From Pezicula radicicola (taxonomy: Eukaryota > Ascomycota > Leotiomycetes > Helotiales > Dermateaceae): a stretch of DNA of 64,000 nt. A model generated the notes under the pieces. It saw only the letters and a program-made list of their open reading frames with translations, made no database searches and was not told the origin of the DNA. Numbering within the stretch: the stretch's first letter is position 1; every line of letters starts with the position of its first letter. Positions 34,029 to 44,409 of this stretch are shown piece after piece. The stretch lies in the NCBI GenBank assembly GCA_003008705.1, contig PDUO01000011.1:425956-489955 (forward strand), in the 5' to 3' direction. The position numbers were made by a program, and so were the translations under genes.

Positions 34029-34370
34029 TGGTGCCTCATTGATCCGCAAATGAATACAGAGGAGCAGAAGAAACAGAACGTGGACACATACAACATGTAA
34101 CCTAAAGTGAAGATAAAACAGAATTCAGGGCTCCGGAACGGGCAAACCAGACAGCCGATATAGCCAGACCCAATTAGGGAACACTGAATTTCGCTTATAG
34201 ATAGGGGTAATAAGCGGGGAGGATGTGTGATCTCAAGCTGCTTAGCGTATGTATCTTGTTAAAACTGCGACACAAGCTCCGTCAATCTGGTAGCCACTGT
34301 GGCCGTCTTTCAATAGATTGTGGTATGTTTTGACCAAATAGCTAAATCGAGAATTGACGGAACACTGAAG
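34029..34370. other. Intergenic
   Basis: Promoter side of the fucosyltransferase-like gene and 5' flank of a short hypothetical frame. No other feature seen. Confidence 0.35.
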
Positions 34371-34787
34371 ATGGGACTGGGAGTCTACGAGCTGTCCGAT
34401 ACGGAGGATCTGAAGCTGAAGCGCGTTCTATCTGAGAGGCTCGAGAAACAAGGCAACGCTCTCTTGAATAGACTCACAACCCTCGGACAGAGGCTTTTAC
34501 TCTCTGCAGAGTCTGTTAAAGAACCTGTAAGGCGCTCTCCTCCATGCCTTCACCAACTCAGCTTGAACTATGTTCACGATGTTATATCGAACTTCAGGAA
34601 TTATGTTTCGTTGATCATGGATGTATTGCAAGATGGGGACGTAGATTGTGGAGGTGATAAAGCAAGGAACATCTTAGTAGCATCAGAGCGATCATTGATC
34701 CTATTCCAAAACCCCTCTATCAATAACCGACCCTATTGGAATTCTAGTTGTCACTGTGAGGAATCGTCGGAAGGTGATGAGTGTTGA
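34371..34787 (+). CDS. Hypothetical short protein (138 aa)
   Basis: Not recognised. The open frame extends upstream to 34320, but the first ATG is at 34371 (MGLGVYELSDTEDLKLK). Composition is protein-like: a helical, Leu/Glu-rich first half with heptad-like spacing (LSERLEKQGNALLNRL), then NYVHDVISNFRNYVSLIMDVL and a Cys-containing acidic tail (CHCEESSEGDEC). No signal peptide or membrane helix. It sits between a broken fucosyltransferase-like gene and a broken methyltransferase. It could be a real small gene, an exon of a decayed gene, or chance. Confidence 0.35.
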   Translation: MGLGVYELSDTEDLKLKRVLSERLEKQGNALLNRLTTLGQRLLLSAESVKEPVRRSPPCLHQLSLNYVHDVISNFRNYVSLIMDVLQDGDVDCGGDKARNILVASERSLILFQNPSINNRPYWNSSCHCEESSEGDEC

Positions 34788-35395
34788 CACATCGTCTGTG
34801 CTGTTTTTATATAGCTTTCTATAAAAGTGGGAATTTCCACGTGAAAATGATACTGATTATTGTACCTGCCCTTCAGAGTGAGTAAGCTTTGATACTACTG
34901 GAAAATTACTTTTAAATGTCACTGAATCCATGTTGCCTTTTTCTGGTTGCAGTGACGTTTAGTGTTATGAAATCTTACCTCCAAAGCGATATACTTACTA
35001 AGTGTTAAAATTATTGGCCGTAAGACTATATCGGTATGAAGTAATGTTGGTGTGCAGTGATTTCCATTTAACAGTCAGACCAAGATTGAGCCAATAAATT
35101 TGTATGGCCACCAGGCGAAAAAGGAGCACAAACTAAAATAAGAAATACATATTAGGGCTTAGTGCTAGTGATTTGCCCAAAGCAGTAACTCGAGATTATC
35201 ATTTCTATCTTGAGTACCATTGAAAATAAGCCCCACTCACAGAATACTACCTCTGTTGTGACAACTGTTCAATGCAAAGGTAAGTAAGCTGATGAATAAT
35301 GGGTAACACAATCCAGAGTAGCTTAAAGAAGTGTTTCGGCAGAACAAAATCCTTTCTGGGAAAATAAATTCTCATCATTACCTCAACTAGTAAAC
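34788..35395. other. Intergenic, AT-rich
   Basis: 608 bp without a recognisable gene; 5' flank of the methyltransferase. Confidence 0.4.
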
Positions 35396-36372
35396 ATGGA
35401 TGTCTCAAGCAGATCAGCAGCAGGTTTTCCTTTCTTGAAGGACTCTAAGCCCATTCACGATGCTTCTGAAGACCCGATAAGAAGTTCAAGGGAAGTAGAA
35501 TGGTATCAACCTACACTTACTCGTCTTCCTGAGGTCGCGAAACGAGTTTTTCGTGAATATTTAGGAATACCAGAAGAGCAAATCCTTGATCATATTTATT
35601 GAGTGAGAGATAAAGCATGGGACATGTGAGTAGCTTCTCTTCCAACCTTATTGGTTGGATATTAGAATTATTCATATCGAATCTTTTAGCGAGAAGAGTA
35701 ACTGACACTACTCTCCAAAGCCTACCATATCCCTGTATTTGAGTCTTCCGCTTCTTGGATTTGAGCGCCCATCTATCGCCAGTGTACCACGAAGTACTAC
35801 AGCGGATTCGTTCAGGCGAAACGTTCCTTGATATAGGTTGTTGCTTCGGACAAGATATTCGCAAGCTTGTCGTAGACGGTGCTCCTTCAGACTATATCCT
35901 CGGAGCTGATATTGAAGGACGTTTCTATGACTTGGACTATAAACTCCTCAGAGACAGGGATACACTAAAGGATCGATTTTACAGCCAAAGCATTTTCGAT
36001 GAAACCTTTCTTCTAGAATGACACGACACAGTCGATATCATTTACCTGGGATCCTTCCAGCATCTTTTTGACTTTGCCAAACAAAATATTGTTGTAGGGC
36101 AACTGCTGGAGCTGCTCCGGAAGAAGAATGGTTCTCTGGCCTTTGGTAGAAATCTAGGTGCTGATGAAGGTGGCGAGTCTCGTATGGGTGGTTTAGGATG
36201 GGATTTATATAAGCACAGCGAATCTACCATGAAGAAACTTTGGGAGGAGTCTGGTGATGGGAAATGGCAGGTTGTATTACAACTTTCACGCTATGAGTCT
36301 GAGGGTTGGGACAATAAAAGAAGAGGGTGGCAGGGACATGAGATCAAGCAGTTCACAGCGACGCACTTGTAA
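35396..36372 (+). pseudogene. UMTA/LaeA-like SAM methyltransferase with three in-frame TGA codons
   Basis: Related to the small fungal methyltransferases often found in secondary-metabolite clusters. Exon 1 35396-35625, intron 35626-35720 (GTGAGT...CTGAC...CAAAG), exon 2 35721-36372. The phases join to a 293-codon frame that reads as a complete protein apart from three TGA codons at 35600-35602, 35740-35742 and 36019-36021. Around them the family pattern is clear: EYLGIPEEQILDHIY, VRDKAWD, FRFLDLSAHLSPVYHEVL, the SAM motif FLDIGCCFGQDIRKLV, YILGADIEGRFYDLDYKLL, VDIIYLGSFQHLF and KKLWEESGDGKWQVVLQLS. There are no frameshifts. The simplest reading is a recently killed gene; CGA to TGA (CpG deamination) could explain the changes, but other ancestral codons are possible. 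Confidence 0.85.
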
Positions 36373-37221
36373 AATATGTGGTATTGTTTTGTTACAGAAT
36401 TACTATAGTTTATAGTAGAAATTAAGCTAGAGATAGATGAGGCAATTCCCAAACCCCTTATTCATAGGCTGTAATTTCGTTTGATACAATATTGGGAATG
36501 TCGCCTTACAAGATTCCTGATCATTGGCTTTGGATTAGGGAAGGCCAAAGTGTTCCAAATCAACTTCCTGTTAATGTGAGCGGACAGATAGCGAAAGCCG
36601 AATAGAGTCGCATTGCATTGGCCCTTATTAGAAGTTAGGTAGAATGAAAATTTGACTACACGTAAGTACCTAGTCAATGACCTATGCTTAGCTGTTGTGA
36701 GAAAGAAGCGTATTCTGAGATTTTGTGAAGCAGAAGAATAAATATAATTGGGAGTATGAGTGTGGTGGGGTTAAGAATTTGCATATCGTATACCTACCTA
36801 CTAGAGGTAGTTGGTAGGTAAGTGATGAAGCCAGACCAGACGTGAGCCTCTGGCCTTGATTTGTAAGCCATTTCTGTAATTCTGACGACCGGGTACCCTG
36901 ACCGTTCACCGACTAGGCGGTGAGGCTACTTCTCCGCAACCTCGGCCAATCCAAGCGCAATCCAAAATGGCCGAGCACCTCAAATCTGCATCTCATCTTT
37001 TGAAGCTGTTAGCCTTACTCGTACCTTTTTTATGAGCTGCTCGTTCTTACAGCCCCTTGTCAAACAGATACACTGTGCCATGACTTTGCTGCATTTTATA
37101 TCTTCTGCTGCATGTTAACCAACCTCGACCACCCCTCCTTGGCTGCGGAACATGAATCAATAGTCATAGCTTCTCACGCGTCGGCGCACAACATCGCGGC
37201 CTCCAGCTCTTGAAGCATACA
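36373..37221. other. Intergenic, promoter of PEX6
   Basis: 849 bp; short minus-strand frames (36462-36677, 36688-36909) have no family features. Composition changes from AT-rich to normal at about 36800, marking the edge of the accessory block. Confidence 0.4.
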
Positions 37222-40200
37222 ATGGCTATGCCAGAGGAAAAGATAGCGATACTCCACCATCGAAAGCGAAAGAGGCGACGTAGACAGGATAAAGCTGCTA
37301 TATCTGCAAGATTGGTGCTGGACGATCATGTGAAAGGAGATATTGGCATACTATCGGAAGACCTATTTGCAGACTTGTTTCCTTCTCTAGCTCAAGGTTG
37401 ATTACCAGAGACCGTTCCGCAGAGGTAATGCTAACACGGTGAACCTCCAGCCCAAGACGAAGGCCGTGAACCTATTCCCGAGCTTCACCATGTTGCTATT
37501 TCCCCGTGGGGTCCCTCTCCAGCGGTCGAGGATGCAACATGGACCATTGTGCCTGTCCGCGCTTCGACTGCCCTTGCCCATTCGACCGTACAATTCTCTC
37601 CCTCCTCTCTAGCCCTCCAAGGCTTCGCCGAAGCACTTCAGAAAGTCGCTCCTTCGAAACTCTCGAGCCATAGTAGGAGCGGTATAGAAATAAGGATACT
37701 GGATGTAGTGCCTCTAGCTCTAGATACTGTGTTTGCGACAATTGAAGGAGAGTTGGCCAAAAGACTTGAGAATGGGGAGGGAACTTTTCATGGGGAACAC
37801 CCGCAGGCGAATGGCCACACAAATGGCAAAACGCCAACTGCGCCCGAGGACCGCTTGACATCTGCCATCCGAGAAGCTTTATCATCACTCAAAATCGTCC
37901 ATACAGGCGACTTCTTTTCTCTCCCGCTGGCACCTCACCCAATTACACATGTACCACCACCACCAGCAAAAGTAACCCTTTGCGAGCCAGTAGGACAAGG
38001 CTTATTGTCCCCGCAAACCAAGATCATTATTACTCAGACTCACCACCATACCAAAGCAACGCGGAAATCTCAGCCACTGCCATTGAATCGTTCCTTGAAT
38101 GAAGTCGCCGAGGATGATGAAGACACGGCTAATGACCAGTTCTACTCTGCAGCTGAGGATCGATATAAAACCGACACTGCAGTCGAAGAAGAGACGGAAA
38201 CGGAGACGGAGACAGAAGAGTCAAGTGGGGAAATCGATGATCTATCAGACGACTCTATGGATGATATGATCTCGCTACAAGCACCAATGCTCCCTGCTTC
38301 CAATGCAAGTGGAATGACGACTGTCCAACCTGGCACTCCGCATACATTAGGATTTGGTCGAAGAACGAATGGCATCAGTACTCCTGGATCCGTGTTTTCA
38401 AATTTCACTGCAACGACGGCTCGAGCTGGTGGCCAACGTGGACGCCTTTTTAAGGCTCAAGGATTAGTCCAACCTTTGCCTGAAGAGTTGCTGCATCCAA
38501 AACCGAGCAGCGATGAAGATGAGGAGGCACGAGTATTTGTTGATATCAACTCATTAACGAAGATTGGTTGTTTCTCTGGAGACTGGGTACGTCTTGAGGT
38601 AGCCGCGGAGCCACCTACTAACGGCATAGGCCTGTGGGGCCTGGGGAGCTTTGGAAGCCAAGAACAAGAAGAGTCGCTTTGGAGACCCGTGAAAGTCTTT
38701 GGGCTACCTGAGGGCTATTCACATCGTCCTGTGACGAAAATACCAAGCAGCAAGAGCGAGGAAAGGAGACTATCATTTTTTGACTCTCAGATCCAGAAAC
38801 CTTCAAGCCCAACCGCATATATGTCGCCCATCCTGCTTGCAAATATGGAAAGCATGCCATACTGCCGAATTTCGCCTCTAAAGCGTGCAGCACATCTATC
38901 TACTATAGCACAACCGAAGATCACTAGTTCCTCTCGCCCCCCTTTCGCTAGAGAACTTACGTTGCTGAAAATATCCACCCCATTCTCCACAGAACGGACT
39001 CTCCAAAATTCTCTTTTTGCGGGACTGAAGAAGCACTTTGCACAGCGTACACGAGTTGTGCGGAAAGGTGACTTGGTAGCTATTCCAATTGATGAAAGCC
39101 TTGGCCGAACGTTGTACCAACCATCCACTAGTGATGACGCTGATATGGAGGAATTCCTGTCGAATAATGTCGCTGAGGATCCTAGACCAGTTCAACCCGT
39201 AAAAACTACAGGCGTTGCATGGTTCAAGATAGGGTATATTGGGACCGCTAAGGCTGAAACGGCGGAGACCGCTGAAGCAGATGATATATGGGGCGGTAGC
39301 GCTTCAATAGATGCCTCCTCAACTCGTATGATGCAGTCTGGAAATGAGAATAGTCGTCTCCCAGCAACGATGGGGAACCCATGGGAGTCATATTTGGGAT
39401 TGAAAGTGATGCCAAAATCAGATATCGACTCGCCTGCAACAGCGATATTAGAGCCTAAAAGACAACATGTCACAACTTTGCAGCGGCGCCTGCGAGAACT
39501 TATTGCTGCAGCTACAAGCCCTAGGGCTATTAATCTTCAGCTTCAGCCGCTCGCCATACTTCTTGTTTCTACACAACGCAACATCGGCAAAGCGACAATG
39601 GCGAACCGTGCCTGTGCTGATATTGGACTACATACATTTACCATTGATGCTTATGATATTGTTAGTGAAGGAGGAGCTGGTAGTGATGTCAAAACGGCAG
39701 GCTTTCTCGAAGCTCGTGCAGAGCGAGCAATGACTTGTGGGCCGGAGTTCTGCGCTCTATTGATCCGCCATATTGAGGCTCTGACGGCTGATAGAATGAT
39801 TTCTGCTTTGAAACAAATATTGGCCGGTGCACGAGTGTTGATTGCCACAACAACCGAAGTCGACAAAATTCCTGATGGTGTCCGTGGTCTTTTTACTCAT
39901 GAGCTGGAGATGAACGCTCCTGATGAGTGGGAACGTGAAGGAATCCTCAGAAGCATCATCGACGATCAATATGTCCCTCTCGCTCCTGATGTTGATTTGA
40001 GTGCTGTGGCTGTCAAGACTGCGGCACTCGTAGCTGGTGACTTGATGGACGTTGTAGACCGCGCGCTTGTTGCTCGTAACTCTCGGCTCGAGTCCCTTGC
40101 TACCATTTCCACCAACGAGGAAACTATTGTTACCGTCCGCGACGTGCTCGTAGCTGGTGGTTCATCAGGGCGCTGTCTCACCAAAGCAGACTTTGATTTA

Positions 40201-41510
40201 GCAGTAGAAGCTGCACGCAAGAATTTTGCGGACGCTATCGGCGCCCCGAAGATTCCAAATGTTGGCTGGGACGATGTTGGTGGTCTCACAAACGTTAAAG
40301 ATGCTGTTATGGAGACCATTCAGCTTCCACTTGAACGACCTGAGCTCTTTGCTAAGGGTATGAAGAAGCGTTCCGGTATATTATTCTACGGGCCCCCTGG
40401 TACTGGCAAAACATTACTTGCAAAAGCCATTGCCACAGAATTTAGCTTGAACTTTTTCAGTGTCAAGGGACCAGAACTCCTGAATATGTACATTGGAGAA
40501 TCAGAAGCCAATGTACGAAGGGTATTCCAACGCGCAAGGGATGCAAGACCGTGTGTTGTCTTCTTTGATGAGTTAGATTCTGTGGCACCAAAGCGAGGAA
40601 ATCAAGGTGATAGTGGTGGTGTGATGGACCGAATAGTATCGCAGCTGCTCGCCGAGCTTGATGGCATGTCTGACGGTGAAGATGGCGGTGGTGGGGTCTT
40701 TGTCATTGGAGCTACTAACCGTCCAGACCTACTCGATGCGGCTCTTTTGCGACCAGGTCGATTTGACAAGATGCTTTATTTGGGGGTTTCAGATACGCAC
40801 GAGAAGCAACTCACCATTATGGAGGCTTTGACGCGGAAGTATGTACCTTTCCATACACAGGCTGATGACTTGAAACTAATTCTCTCAGATTTACACTCCA
40901 CCCAAGTCTCTCTCTCGCACGTGTTGCATCTCTTCTGCCGTTCACTTACACTGGTGCCGATTTCTACGCCCTATGCTCAGATGCAATGCTTAAAGCTGTC
41001 ACACGGCAAGCATCTCTTGTTGACACTAAGCTCGCTGCCATCAACTCCAAAGCCCAATCAGAAAATCGGCCGAAGGTGTCGACAGCCTACTTCTTTGATC
41101 ATTATGCAACCAAGGAAGATGTAGCTGTTATGGTTACCGAAGAAGATTTCCTCAGTGCGGAGCGAGAACTCGTACCCAGCGTGAGCGCGAAAGAACTAGA
41201 GCATTACAAGCGCGTGAGGGCCATGTTCGAAAAAGCTGCTGATGAAGGAGGAGATAGTAAAGTTGATGGTAATGAAGATAAACCAGTATTACCCATTCGT
41301 TCTGTATCCGGTGGATCAGCACGGAGTAATGGGGATCGGAAAGGCAAAGGAAAAGCAGTTTCAAAGGGGAAAGGCAAGGAGAAAGCTTGGGATCGCTCTG
41401 ATGAGGATGACGAAGATGGAGATGATTATGTAAATGGGTATCGGGATAAAGGGAAGGGAAAGGCAGTATTTGAACAGGGGAGTGTTGAGGACGATGAGGG
41501 GTTGTATTGA
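37222..41510 (+). CDS. PEX6: Peroxisomal AAA-ATPase PEX6 (1394 aa)
   Basis: Partner of PEX1 in the hexameric motor that pulls ubiquitinated PEX5 receptor out of the peroxisome membrane. Exons 37222-37396, 37451-40838 and 40889-41510 join in phase; intron 1 (GTTGAT...GCTAAC...CTCCAG) removes a TGA, and intron 2 (GTATGT...CTCTCAG, 50 nt) is supported by KFTLHPSLSLARV across the join. Order: N-terminal ARLVLDDHVKGDIG and HVAISPWGPSP; an acidic linker at about 225-250; a degenerate first AAA module near residue 766 (STQRNIGKAT in place of Walker A). The active second module follows: GWDDVGGL, Walker A GPPGTGKT at 1039, Walker B VVFFDELDS, ATNRPDLLDAALLRPGRFD. The tail has the GADFYALCSDAMLKAVTRQA helix and ends in a Lys/Gly- and acid-rich low-complexity run. 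Length is normal for fungi. Confidence 0.96.
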
Positions 41511-42084
41511 TATGATTACATTTGGACGGGCAAAATAAAAGTTGTTTCTGTTTCCACTTTGTCTGCGAGTGTGAAGGATGTCTTTGTTTTCTTAACCTGA
41601 TTTACCATGGGCTTGAGTCACTGAGTTGTTTTGTTTTGTTTTCTAGGTGCGCCGTCTTCACATAAGGCTCCTACTAACCCAAAACAGTATATCCATCTTT
41701 TTTGGGTACTGCCGTATGAATTGCTTTGTAAGAAATCTTTTTGAATAGTTATCTGTTAATATATAAGAGATAGTAACTCACTTGATTTGAGTATCCCACA
41801 CACTTACTTACCCTATCAAAATGATCTCTTACAAGTCAATTCGTACAGTAGGTACCTAGGCAATATTTGCATATATGTCTACCCGTTAAGCGAGTAATAA
41901 ATCAATCCTATGTTAGTACTTAGATAGTTGCTTTTATAGTTTGTAGAAAGCACCTAAATTGCCTTCGCTAGTAACAGTTACCAGTTTATTTCATTTCCTC
42001 TCAAGAAACAAAGCTGCAAGCCATTTCTCTCATATTTCAACCAGAAAAAGGCAAGAGCCATATCCTGGTGATCGATTCAACCAT
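41511..42084. other. Convergent 3' intergenic region
   Basis: Between the converging PEX6 and fructosamine-kinase genes; AT-rich 3' flanks, nothing else seen. Confidence 0.4.
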
Positions 42085-43487
42085 TTAGCCATATTTCCGA
42101 AGTAACCGCTTCATAATACTCACAGCACTACTCTTGTAACTACCACCAAATAATGCGTAGTGGTTTAGATAATGATACCTACAAAAGTAAAATTAGTATC
42201 CAACTATATTATCAACTCTAACCCCCAGACAAAACCAAGAAAAGAGGAAAGAAGAAAGTGAAAAACCTACAACTCATACAACTCAACCCTATCATCCCAC
42301 TCCTCAACAGGATGATCCTTTTCCCTCCCCTCATAATACTCCCTCCAAAACTGCGCCTCAAACCCACCAAACATCTTCATAATCCCCAAGTCATACTCAG
42401 CATGCGCATAACAAGAACTAGGATCAAAAACCACATCTTGAATCTCTCCTTCCCCACCTCCACCTCCCTCTCCTCCCCCCTCTCCTTCCTCATCTCCAGA
42501 CCCAGACCCAGAAGACCCAGGAAAAGAAGAACAAATAACCCCCCTCCCCGCATTCCCACTCCACAAATCCCCATGAACAACAACTGGTCTAACATCCCCA
42601 CCTGTCTCCGCATCCTTTAAATGACCTTCCCCAATTAACCTAGGCACAACATTCTCAATAACCCTATCGACTAAAGAAATTAATTCAGAATCTTTTCCGT
42701 TTTTCGATTCTGCAAATTGGGAAATAGGCCGTAAGCGATTCTCGGCGTAGAATTCAGACCATTTTTCTTTGTAGCTGTTGTTTTGTTCCGTGCTGCCGCA
42801 ACAGGTGGGGAGTGGAAAGCCGAATTGGGCGGTGTCGTAACCTTGTGGGATTGGTGCTGGTGTTGTGTGAAGGAGGGCTAGTTTTTTGGCGAGGGGGAGA
42901 GGGGGAGTTGAATTTTTAGTTGTGGACCTTGTAGTGGGTTTTGGCAGGGAAGTTCTTCTAGTTGGGGAGAGGTCTAGGAAATCGGTTGCTAGAAAATAGG
43001 TGTTTGGGGTTTCTGAGAGGGGACCATGGGCGTGGCTTTTGGGACTTAGTGTTGGTACTGTTGAGTGGATTGCGTTTAGGGAGGCATGTTCTCCTAGTTT
43101 TTGAAAGAGTTTTTAGTATGGTAGTGAGGGTATGAAGATGTGGTGTGATTTATTTGCTCTAGGAGAAATGTAGGCTTTACTATCAGGTAGTAGAGCACCT
43201 CACTTAAGTATCATAACTCACTCAAGTCACTCCGCTCTCATGCATAACCTCCCTCAAACCAACAAACAGAAAGAAACCAAACAAAAACACAACATACCGG
43301 CAAACATAACCTCCGAATCCCTCCCCCTCCCAGTTTTCACAAAGAACAATCTCTCTCTCCCCTTATCATCAACACTTGTGATCTTAGCAGTAGATGCAAA
43401 ATTAGAGCCACCATGCGAAGCAATAGTAGTCTTTGTCGGATCTAGTGAAAGAGCTTTGATGATTGCTGGGTCTAGTTTAGGTGTCAT
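42085..43487 (-). CDS. Fructosamine-3-kinase / ketosamine-3-kinase (368 aa)
   Basis: Phosphorylates sugar moieties on glycated proteins or amines so that they decompose (protein deglycation); cytosolic, APH-like kinase fold. Exons 43487-43298, 43093-42271 and 42178-42085 join in phase; intron 1 is unusually long here (204 nt). Motifs: start MTPKLDPAIIKAL; SHGGSNFASTAKI, a phosphate-loop-like segment; FFVKTGRGRDSEVMFAGEHASL, with the ATP-binding Lys and the conserved Glu; TYFLATDFLDL hinge; VVVHGDLWSGN catalytic loop; VVFDPSSCYAHAEYDLGIMKMFGGF, where the first Asp is the metal ligand. The C-terminus ELYHYLNHYALFGGSYKSS is canonical. A Gly/Glu/Ser-rich insertion of about 30 residues sits between the catalytic loop and the metal-binding Asp. 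Confidence 0.93.
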
Positions 43488-44409
43488 GATGATGTTAGTA
43501 TTTTTCAGAAGAAAAGTCTCAATACGGGTCTTCCAAGGGTGAATTAAGGTATTGAGGTATTGATGTCGTATGATTTAAGTTTAGAGATGCATGTGCGAAG
43601 CGAGGAGATATGAGATCATCCTCTCTTGTTTAGTCCGAATACTCTTCTTCGTACCTGCAGAAAAATAATCGAACTAACCAAGTATCCTGTATTATCAGGA
43701 AAGCTCCCTAGGATTAATCACCTTAATGCCAAGGAAATAATAGCCTCGAAAAGAATCCGAAGTGAATGAACAAATAGATCATGTGATTCCAACCCCCCTG
43801 AACGAAACACATCATGTGATGTTATCAAGGCCTCCAAGGTACCTACATAAATCCAAATAACTAAATCTTCCTCGCCCAAAAAGGGTACTGTGCCAGTGTT
43901 GCTACAGTTTGAACAGTTATTGACCGGGCTCATAACTTCTTGAACAGGATGTAGATGCCGAGATGGATCACTTGATAAGAAATCATGTAGAGCCTCGCAT
44001 TGAACCTTTTGCTATTCCCAGTTAATTTTGGGAATGGGAGACTCGACTTCTGGGGTTTGCCTTCCTCATTCTGGAGGATTGGAGGTCTTTTTTTGAGGTT
44101 TGAAGTTTGAAGCTTCGGCAGAAAAGGACACTTCACCCTACCTTGTAATAGGAGAAGCGAGATTGTAACGGATATAAGCGACCAGTCTGTTAATTACTTT
44201 TTGCATCAGGGGTTTCTTTGGGATAGTGTTAATCTGAGCTTTAATATCTTTATATCACAAAGATGAGGAGGGCTATACGGTTAGTACTACAAAGCTATCC
44301 TCATGTGAAAAGTACTACTATGACTATAGAGACGTAAGAAAGCAAAATGCAATAGTCATTATCTTCAATGAATTAGAGAAATTTGATGAATGTTGGTAGT
44401 ACATCTACA
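43488..44409. other. Intergenic
   Basis: 922 bp with two short minus-strand frames (43718-43933, 43930-44136) lacking family features. It serves as the promoter of the kinase gene and the 3' flank of the phosphatase gene. Confidence 0.35.

Noticed and set aside
34320..34370. GTG start extending the 138-aa hypothetical
   Set aside because: Non-ATG start is not expected in a nuclear fungal gene without evidence.
35396..36372. Organelle-type genetic code (TGA = Trp) for the methyltransferase
   Set aside because: Trp is not expected at these positions, the gene has a nuclear intron, and neighbouring genes use TGA as stop.
43718..44136. Two short minus-strand frames upstream of the kinase gene
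   Set aside because: Short, overlapping, no family features or splice continuity.
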